DNA from: Isotricha intestinalis
Lineage: Eukaryota > Ciliophora > Litostomatea > Vestibuliferida > Isotrichidae
Reading direction: 5' to 3'
Length of the DNA: 14,856 nucleotides
NCBI GenBank assembly: GCA_023807065.1
Contig: JAJJLU010000892.1
Coordinates: 1-14,856 of the forward strand
Under the pieces are notes generated by a model. It was not told the origin of the DNA. It ran no database searches and worked only from the letters and a program-made list of their open reading frames with translations. Position numbers and translations under genes: made by a program. Below, piece by piece: positions 8,733 to 14,856 of this stretch (positions within the stretch are counted from its first letter, which is position 1; each line of letters opens with the position of its first letter).

Positions 8733-8841
8733 TCATTCATTTATTATAAAAAAAATTTTAAAAATTAATTTTTAAATCATGAAATTTAATATCAATGAAA
8801 TACAATTAATTAAATAACTTCAAAAAAAAATATCTTCCTTT

Positions 8842-8905
8842 CAAAAAATAAAAATAAAAAAAATAAAAACACATAAAACCCAAAATAAAAATATAAATAA
8901 AAAAA
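8842..8905 (+). promoter_or_regulatory. A-rich, T-poor leader of the secreted-protein gene
   Basis: The 64 bases before the ATG at 8906 are almost all A with scattered T and a few C (ACACATAAAACCC at about 8868-8880), in contrast to the mixed A/T runs of other spacers. This looks like the transcribed leader of a well-expressed gene, since A-rich unstructured leaders favour ribosome scanning. No TATA-like element can be told apart from the background. The assignment rests on position and composition only. Confidence 0.35.
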
Positions 8906-9655
8906 ATGAGAAAAATCATTGCAATAACTTTAATTGCATTTACATTATCATATAACCTTCGTTTTCTTACAGGTGAAACAAACATAGAACAACAGACAAA
9001 AGATGCAGGAGAAAAGATAAATGGATTTCAAAAAGTAGAAAACTTATGTAACGCTGCTGAGAAAATAGGTAAAACATGGCAAAATTTAATAACAGCATTT
9101 AAAACAACCCATCAAAAATCAATAAAGAAATTAACAGATGGAAAAGGTTTTGATTATTTCCATGGTTCAAGTGAAATCTTTCTTTCATTTGGATTAAAAC
9201 AAACACATTATGAAAAATACTTTTTAAGAAAATCAGAACATCTTTTAATACCAAAAACAATGAGAAAAAAATTTATAGAAATAACAGATGATGCTCAATT
9301 TATGGATAAACAAGCTTGGAATAATTTAGACCTTGCATTCAATCCTGAAGAAACTAAAAAAGATTATGTTAAAGGAATTACTGTTTTAATTAATCAACCT
9401 GAAGAAGGTAAATTTGATATTATGATCACTGATATTAAAGCCAAATTTAAATTAGCTCCTGATCTTTTCATTGAAAGAACTGATACTTCTGTTCTTGGAG
9501 GAATTTTCCAAAAAGGAAAAGAAAAAATCATCAAAAAACCTAAAAATCTTACTCAAGAAGAACTTACTGCTATTCTTGAAATGTATAAAATGGTCTCTTT
9601 TAAAGTTCTTTGTGATGTTTTTGGAATTAAAGTCAGTATTCCTAAGTTCAATTAG
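8906..9655 (+). CDS. Secreted or lumenal protein of unknown family
   Basis: A 249-residue protein with a clear N-terminal signal peptide: MRK, then a hydrophobic core IIAITLIAFTLS, with cleavage likely around residues 15-21. The mature chain is soluble and balanced in composition, unlike its Asn-rich neighbours, with two cysteines (48 and 236) that could form one disulfide. Recognisable blocks include CNAAEKIGKTWQNLITAFK (48-66), likely helical; GFDYFHGSSEIFLSFG; and a C-terminal helical end, TQEELTAILEMYKMVSFKVL. No catalytic motif is seen and I cannot name the family. It is the only gene here ending in TAG. An A-rich leader and somewhat higher G+C suggest high expression. Threonine codons are 11 ACA, 1 ACT and 1 ACC up to about residue 130 and 7 ACT of 7 after it. 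Confidence 0.9.
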   Translation: MRKIIAITLIAFTLSYNLRFLTGETNIEQQTKDAGEKINGFQKVENLCNAAEKIGKTWQNLITAFKTTHQKSIKKLTDGKGFDYFHGSSEIFLSFGLKQTHYEKYFLRKSEHLLIPKTMRKKFIEITDDAQFMDKQAWNNLDLAFNPEETKKDYVKGITVLINQPEEGKFDIMITDIKAKFKLAPDLFIERTDTSVLGGIFQKGKEKIIKKPKNLTQEELTAILEMYKMVSFKVLCDVFGIKVSIPKFN

Positions 9656-10153
9656 AGTTTAATTTTTTTTTATTATTTAGTCATTTAAAATTGGATTTTT
9701 TTTTAGATATTTTTTTGGGATAATAATTTATTATATTTTAATTAATTTTCATTTTTTTTAAAATAAAAATTTTTATTAAAAGGATTCTAATTTAAAGGTT
9801 ATTTAAAAATTAGTTTTTTGGATGATATGATATTTCAATTTGATTTTTATAAAATAATTCAAATTATCTTAAATTAATTTTAGAAATTTCAATATCTCAA
9901 TTTGATGAACAATAAAAAAACAAAATTTTTTAAGATAATTATTATTAAAGTTAAAAATATTAATAATAACATTAAATGTTTTTAAAAATATTTCTACTTA
10001 TTGATTCTACAATTTAATTAATTATATATATTTATCTTCACATTAAATAATTAATTTTAAATATAAATAATATATTAAAAACAGTTTATTACTATTAATT
10101 GTTTTTAAAAGTCTTTTTATTTTTTCATTATTATATCTTTTATAAATAGTATA
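9656..10153. other. Spacer between convergent genes, nothing recognised
   Basis: About 500 bases of homopolymer-rich A/T DNA between the stop codons of two convergent genes. No open frame, RNA gene or terminator could be identified. A 12-base inverted repeat (AATTATCTTAAA at 9862-9873 and its complement at 9929-9940) and a repeated TCAATTTGAT (about 9834-9843 and 9897-9906) are present. Both are of a size that such biased DNA can produce by chance. Confidence 0.5.
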
Positions 10154-11863
10154 TTATTTTTTAACTAATTTATCATTTACTTTAGTTTTGATTGAATCAA
10201 AATTAGCTTTAAAATTAATAATTTTTTCTTGATTATAATTGTGTGAAATTACTTGAGTTTCAAAAACCTTTTTTTTATTTTTAGAATTAGTAATAATATT
10301 AACATTTGATTTACTTAAATTATTTAAAGAAGGACATTTTATTGAAGCTCTTAAAATTTGTCTTTTTCCTTTATCCTTTTTTTTAATAATATTATTAGTA
10401 GTTTTTATTTTAATTAGGTTTGGATTATCAATATCACTTTCTTTTTTAAAATGATATTTCTTTGAATAATTATTTAAAGGAATTTCTAAATCTAGAGAAT
10501 TTTTATTGTTTTTCTCTATGATTTTACTTTCGTAAATATTTTTTGTTGAAGGCGAATTATGTTTGTTAATAATACTTTCATTACTATATATAGAAGTAAA
10601 ATTAGTTGAATTTAAATGTTTTGAAGTTAAATATTCATATTTTAATTTTTTTGAATTTATTATAGGTTTATCTATTAAATCTACGTTTATTGAAATATTT
10701 GGATGATTATTATTTTTATGATTTTTTGAATATTTTTTAATATAGTTTTCAAGACCATTATTTTTATAATTATTAAATGTTAAATCAGTTTTATTCATTA
10801 TAAAGGTAGAATTTAAATTATAAAAAATTTGGTTATTAATATTAATAATTTCTTTTATTAATTCATTTCTATACAATTCTTTTTCAAATTTTACTAATTT
10901 TTCACATAAATTAATATTTTTAGTTTCTGATTTTTTTTTATTTTTCTCCAATTTCTTAATATTATTTTCTAATTTATCATTTTCTTTTTTTAAAATTTTA
11001 TTTTTTCTTCCAATAGATTCATCCCTTTCTTTAATTTCTTTAACAATATTTTCTAAATTTTGTTGTTTTTCTAAAATTTTATCTGCTTTATTAGAAATAG
11101 CTTTATTAATATCAATTATAGAAATATTATTAATATTATCATAAATATCTTCATCACCACAATTTATTTCATTACAATCATTATAATAACTATCAGTATT
11201 ACTTATTGTAATACTACTATTTTCATTTTCAGTTATCGAAATTAATTGATTTTGATTTGTTAAATTTTTAAAAATTGAAAAAGAATTTAAATTAATCATT
11301 GATTTATTTTCAGATTGTCTTTGAGATGAAGGATTTAAATTTAATGATAAATTTAAATTCTTTTTATTAAATAAATCATATGCACTTTCTATTTTATAAG
11401 ATTTATTTATTTGATTCATTGAATTATTTTGATGAAGTGAAATTTTACAATCTATCGATAATAATATTTTTAATATTATTTCATCGTTATTATCTTTTAA
11501 AAAATACCATTGTTTTTCATTCTTTTTATTTAATATATTAAAAGGAATTATAACTTTTCCAAAATAATTTTTTATAACAAATAATTTCTTTGTAAATGCA
11601 TTTATTTCTATTGTTTGATTAATAATTGATTTTGAAGATATATTAAAATGAAAAGTTTCTTCATGAAATATTATTGATGTTTTTGTTATTTTTTCTGTTT
11701 CTAAAGGTAATTGTTCATTATATTTTATTGATAAAGTATATGGTAAATAATTTTCAGAATTTCGACAAATTTTTGATTGATATAATGTTATTGATATATA
11801 ATTTTTAGTTTTTTTATCTGATGACATTTTATTTTTTTTTTCTTTTTTTTTATTTTTTTCCAT
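10154..11863 (-). CDS. C2-like domain plus coiled-coil protein
   Basis: A 569-residue protein. The first ATG is at 11863; the frame extends one codon upstream only as GTG, which I do not use. Residues 1-20 are extremely Lys-rich. Residues about 23-139 look like a C2 domain: strands ISITLYQSKIC, LPYTLSIKYN, TKTSIIFHEETFHFNI, TIEINAFTK, GKVIIPFNIL and QWYFLKD followed by EIILKILLSID. The acidic loop residues that bind calcium in classical C2 domains are not evident, so a calcium-independent membrane or protein interaction is more likely. An Asn/Ser-rich linker follows, then a strong coiled coil at about 252-342 (ILEKQQNLENIVKEIKE and on). The rest is a long basic, Ser/Asn-rich tail with likely kinase sites. 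This layout occurs in ciliary, basal-body and trafficking scaffolds, but no specific orthologue can be claimed. It is co-oriented with the phosphatase gene 174 bases upstream. Confidence 0.85.
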   Translation of the reverse strand: MEKNKKKEKKNKMSSDKKTKNYISITLYQSKICRNSENYLPYTLSIKYNEQLPLETEKITKTSIIFHEETFHFNISSKSIINQTIEINAFTKKLFVIKNYFGKVIIPFNILNKKNEKQWYFLKDNNDEIILKILLSIDCKISLHQNNSMNQINKSYKIESAYDLFNKKNLNLSLNLNPSSQRQSENKSMINLNSFSIFKNLTNQNQLISITENENSSITISNTDSYYNDCNEINCGDEDIYDNINNISIIDINKAISNKADKILEKQQNLENIVKEIKERDESIGRKNKILKKENDKLENNIKKLEKNKKKSETKNINLCEKLVKFEKELYRNELIKEIININNQIFYNLNSTFIMNKTDLTFNNYKNNGLENYIKKYSKNHKNNNHPNISINVDLIDKPIINSKKLKYEYLTSKHLNSTNFTSIYSNESIINKHNSPSTKNIYESKIIEKNNKNSLDLEIPLNNYSKKYHFKKESDIDNPNLIKIKTTNNIIKKKDKGKRQILRASIKCPSLNNLSKSNVNIITNSKNKKKVFETQVISHNYNQEKIINFKANFDSIKTKVNDKLVKK

Positions 11864-12037
11864 CACTAAACAATTTATTTTTATTTCAAAAAATTTAGGT
11901 TTTTATAATTTATTTAATTATCTATTTAATTATATATCTTAAAAATATTATAAATATATATAAAATATTTTTTATTTTATTTTAAATTTGCCTTTTTGTT
12001 TCCATAAATATAATTTAAAAAGTTAATTTTAGTTACA

Positions 12038-12257
12038 TTAACTATTTTGAATATCATTTGTGTCTTCGTTTTTTTTCTGAGGAATTAATTTTTTTAATCC
12101 TAATATAGATTCTTTTAATTCACTAGGAAAATATCGAACATCTTCTTTTTTATTCATAATCTCTTCTTCAAAATGAACAACTTTATGAATACTTTTTCTT
12201 TGATTAATATTATTCTTTTTATCATATATATTATTATCATCACTATTATTAGTCTTA

Positions 12258-12294
<37 letters not shown>

Positions 12295-13663
12295 TATTAC
12301 TATCATCATTATTATTAAAATTATTATTTCTATTAGTATTAGTAGTATAATTTCCTTTATTTAGAAAAGAAAGTTGATCTAAATCATCTTCTTCTTCTTC
12401 TTCTTCTTCCATTTTAAATTTTTCAATGGCAGCTTCTTTATAATAATCTAATTTAACATATAATTTATTTGCTTCTCTCAAATCTTCATAATCATAAATT
12501 CTCATTAAATAATAAGCCAAACAAATTAATTCATTATCTCTTTCAGAATCATAATAAGGTAAAATAGGCATACCATTATTTAATTGATAAGTAAAAGAAA
12601 CAACACTATTATCAATAATAATAATATTTTTTAAATCAATATTTTTAAAAACAGTTAAATCTTTAATATAAATTTCTTTTCCTTCATATTTAACAGAAGT
12701 ACAATTATTTCTATATAATCTATATTTAAAATATTTATTATTAGGATCCATAAAATTTAAAACAGCATCAGCATAAGTACTATGACTAGCAGTAAAAACA
12801 ACAATAATATATTTATCTTTAATTATATTTAAAGCTTTTTCCCAATTTGGTCTTATATTAATTCCTATTAAACCTTTTTTTCTAGAAGGTAAATTTACTT
12901 CAATTTGGTATTGACATTTATTTATTTTCGAAGATTGACAATGAACTAATGTTTCATCTAAATCAAAAATAGCTAATTTTTTATTTCCTATATTTATTTC
13001 ATTATCAAAAGGAAAATCACAAGGTTTACATTTATTTATATTTTTGATTTTTTCTATTTCTATCATCATTTCAAAACATCTTTCTGTATATGTATAAAAA
13101 TTTGTTATATCTTCCATATTTGATAATTGTCTTACTTCATCTTCATTAAATTTAAAATTAGATAAATTATTTATTTTTTCAAATTTATTCATATTAACTG
13201 TGGTTGTCTTTTTTTTCAAACGATTTCTTATTAATTTTTGAAAATCTAAATCTGATTTTTTCATACTTCTTTTATTTTCTGATGTTTTTTTTCTTTCTTT
13301 TTTTATTCTACCACATAATTCATTTATACTTAAAATAATTGCATTAAAATTTTCTTCTGTTAAAAGAGGATTTTTCTTAGTAAAAGTTCTTTCTTCAAAA
13401 TTATCATTTAATATATTTATTTGAGAATTATCTAAAAAATCGTTTTTTGATTTTTTATTGATTTTATTAATATATTTTTTTGAATGACCTGATTTACTTC
13501 TTCCACTTTCAATTGGAATTATTTCTTGATTATCAATATCATTTATATAATTCAAAGATATTTCATTTGGAGTAAATAATAATTCTCTTTTTTTATATTT
13601 TGGTGATACTTTAATTTGAGTTATATTTGATAATTTTGATGTACATACTGTTTTATTACTCAT
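12038..13663 (-). CDS. FCP1/SCP-type (NIF family) protein phosphatase
   Basis: A 541-residue HAD-superfamily protein Ser/Thr phosphatase. The catalytic domain spans about 228-400. KKLAIFDLDETLVHCQ holds the DxDET signature, with Asp234 as likely nucleophile and Asp236 as acid/base; VVFTASHSTYADAVL carries the motif II Thr291; YIKDLTVF gives the motif III Lys334; IIIIDNSVVSF with Asp351-Asn352 is motif IV. WEKALNII and ILPYYDSERDNEL are typical of the CTD-small-phosphatase/NLI-interacting-factor group. Family members dephosphorylate the RNA polymerase II tail or other phosphoproteins; the substrate here is unknown. Unlike the roughly 260-residue human SCPs, it has a 225-residue basic Ser-rich N-terminal extension and a C-terminal extension with a Glu run (419-427) and Asn/Asp run (about 448-478). 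No BRCT domain follows, so it is not a full-length FCP1. No membrane segment is seen, which argues against a Dullard/Nem1 type. Confidence 0.95.
12255..12316. repeat. Trinucleotide tract (TTA/TCA) inside the phosphatase gene
   Basis: An almost pure run of TTA with TCA interruptions. Read on the minus strand it gives AAT and GAT codons, encoding the Asn/Asp run of the phosphatase C-terminal extension. Such tracts expand and contract by slippage in whole codons, so length differences between copies or strains would leave the frame intact. Confidence 0.9.
12387..12409. repeat. TTC trinucleotide tract inside the phosphatase gene
   Basis: About seven tandem TTC units, read on the minus strand as GAA codons, encode the uninterrupted Glu run at about residues 419-427, just after the catalytic domain. 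It is likely an acidic flexible linker. Slippage would change its length without breaking the frame. Confidence 0.9.
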
Positions 13664-14165
13664 TTACTTTTTAAAAAATTATTTTGTTTACATAAATTAA
13701 AAAAATAATAATAAAATATTGGAATTTATATTAATTTAAATTTAATTTATTATAATGAAGATTTATATGTTTTGAAAGGGTTTTAAATAAATAAAAGTTA
13801 TTTTTAAAATGATTTTATAAAAATAATTCAAATTTAATTATAAAAATATATTTTTTTTAAAATAAATAATTGATGAATAATGTAAAAAATATTTTTTATT
13901 CACAAGAAAATTTATTTTTTAATATAAAAAATGAAAGAAGAAAAACATTTTTATCTTATAATGAATTAATTTTTGGATAATACCATAATATATAATAAAT
14001 AAAAATTTCAATTTTTAAATCAAAAAAATTCTGATTTATTTACTTAAAATCAAAAAACTAAAAAATTTATTGTTAAAACTTAGATAAATTTATAATAATT
14101 TTTTTGAATTAAATGAAGTGTTGAAATTCTTGGTAAAATGATTCTAAATAATTGATTTAATATAA
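13664..14165. other. Spacer with one 35-codon open frame
   Basis: The first bases upstream of 13663 must hold the phosphatase promoter, but no motif is visible. On the plus strand a 35-codon frame (13873-13980) begins MNNVKNIFYSQENLFF and ends in TAA. By its composition it could be the first piece of the broken plus-strand gene that continues at 14166, or chance. Beyond it, stops are dense in all frames and nothing else is recognised. Confidence 0.4.
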
Positions 14166-14461
14166 AATGTGAAAAATTCAAAAATTACAAAAGGTTTTCA
14201 ATTTAAATTTTACCGGGAAATGTATAATATAAATTATATAAAAGTAAAAGAATTTATATTATTATTAAAAAAAATGTGCTTTTATTTATGATGAATTTTA
14301 ATGAAATTGTATCAAGAATATAAAATTTTCAGTTTTAATAAAAATAATATTAATTTAAGTTATTCTTTCATAATATTCCTCCTAATTTGACACCTGTTTT
14401 TGGTATTTGTTTTCAAATTGATTTATTAAAATTATTAACATTTAAAACTGAAAATATTTAA
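14166..14461 (+). pseudogene. Probable gene relic with frameshifts
   Basis: The plus strand reads as coding in adjoining pieces of different frame: from 14166, VKNSKITKGFQFKFYREM and on for about 40 codons to a stop near 14288; an overlapping piece from 14288, MMNFNEIVSRI; then KIFSFNKNNINLSYS; then, after a further shift near 14360, HNIPPNLTPVFGICFQIDLL and on to TAA at 14459-14461. The last piece is clearly less A/T-biased than the flanks and contains several Pro and Gly, which is hard to explain as random spacer. The family is not recognised. No intact start or frame exists, so a functional product is unlikely. An earlier part may lie at 13873-13980. Confidence 0.45.
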
Positions 14462-14599
14462 TTAAATTAGTATTTTTATATTTTTTGTTCTTAAACAATT
14501 TATAGTGATTATATTAAGAGTTTAATTTACATGTTTTATTAATTCAACAAATTTATTTTATAAATAATTTTATATTATTTTTCCATTATATTAAATAAA

Positions 14600-14856
14600 T
14601 TATTTAGATATAAATATAATACAGATTGTAAAACAAATTAGTAAAATAATTATTATTATGAAAATATAATTTACACATATCATTTTATTAGATGTATATT
14701 TTGCTTTTTTAATTGAAAATATAATAACTTCAAATTTTGTATAATTTTTTTTATTTTTATATTCAATATTATTTAATACTTCAGCTAAAAAAGAATATGA
14801 ATTATAACCACAAAATGAAAATTCTTTTTTTTTAAATATTTTAGTAGCATTAATAA
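14600..14856 (-). CDS. Partial protein with C-terminal membrane anchor
   Basis: An open minus-strand frame enters from the right edge and ends at TAA (14600-14602), giving the last 84 residues of a longer protein. The visible part begins INATKIFKKKEFSFCGYN, continues with a soluble segment containing SYSFLAEVLNNIEYKNKK, and ends in one long hydrophobic segment (about 61-82) followed only by Ser-Lys. That is the layout of a tail-anchored or type I membrane protein with almost no cytosolic tail. The start and family lie outside the window. The 84-codon run without a stop, in DNA where about one random codon in ten would be a stop, and its balanced composition support a real gene. It converges on the relic at 14166-14461. 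Confidence 0.7.
   Translation of the reverse strand, partial: INATKIFKKKEFSFCGYNSYSFLAEVLNNIEYKNKKNYTKFEVIIFSIKKAKYTSNKMICVNYIFIIIIILLICFTICIIFISK

Noticed and set aside
9471..9662. Plus-strand frame of 63 codons within the secreted-protein gene
   Set aside because: Alternate frame, Lys/Leu/Ser-rich only, no independent support.
9862..9940. Inverted repeat and a repeated TCAATTTGAT in the spacer after the secreted-protein gene
   Set aside because: Twelve and ten bases of A/T-rich DNA recur by chance in a sequence this biased; the 55-base loop makes a terminator unlikely.
12173..12364. Plus-strand frame with a long Ile run resembling a membrane segment
   Set aside because: It is the antisense reading of the Asn/Asp trinucleotide tract in the phosphatase gene.
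1..14856. CRISPR array, insertion sequence or prokaryotic operon structure
   Set aside because: There are no spaced direct repeats, transposase or ribosome binding sites; the telomere and gene families are eukaryotic.

Overview
The window is the end of a nuclear chromosome from an extremely AT-rich unicellular eukaryote. It opens with eight tandem units of a CCCCAAT-type telomere repeat, C-rich strand 5' at the left edge, which is the correct orientation for a chromosome end. Nine complete protein genes follow. None needs an intron, and spacers are short and almost pure A/T. They are Asn/Lys-rich and include a Rab GTPase, an FCP1/SCP-type phosphatase and a C2/coiled-coil protein, so this is not bacterial. 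A C4-rich telomere, intronless compact genes and this composition suggest a ciliate macronuclear chromosome. Eight of the nine genes stop at TAA and one at TAG, with neither in frame, so the Tetrahymena/Paramecium code (TAA/TAG = Gln) is excluded. A ciliate keeping standard stops, such as a litostome (rumen-type) or heterotrich relative, fits best. That assignment is inference.

Layout: telomere (1-56); subtelomeric spacer; small four-helix membrane protein with an acylation-type N-terminus (698-1270, +); Rab6-like GTPase (1422-2057, +); spacer with frame-broken coding-like DNA; two small basic proteins of unknown role, convergent (3027-3611 + and 3718-4371 -); a large decayed gene on the minus strand (about 4582-6304); small unknown protein (6364-6825, +); membrane-anchored cysteine-synthase-like PLP enzyme (7033-8214, -); second, shorter decayed gene (8408-8732, +); secreted protein with an A-rich leader (8906-9655, +); C2/coiled-coil protein (10154-11863, -); DxDET phosphatase of the NIF/FCP1 family (12038-13663, -); a likely third relic (about 14166-14461, +); and the C-terminal part of a tail-anchored protein running off the right edge (14600 to end, -).

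The genes do not form an obvious pathway. They are separate transcription units on both strands with mixed roles: Golgi traffic, a sulfur or amino-acid PLP enzyme, phosphatase signalling, and secretion. The more unusual features are genome-level. The telomere unit is a heptamer. Several gene relics sit between perfectly intact genes. In several genes on both strands, synonymous codons shift from A-ending in the 5' half (ACA, ATA, GCA, GTA) to T-ending in the 3' half (ACT, ATT, GCT, GTT). Two starts were moved to a true ATG: 698 rather than the upstream TTG at 692, and 11863 rather than the upstream GTG at 11866.
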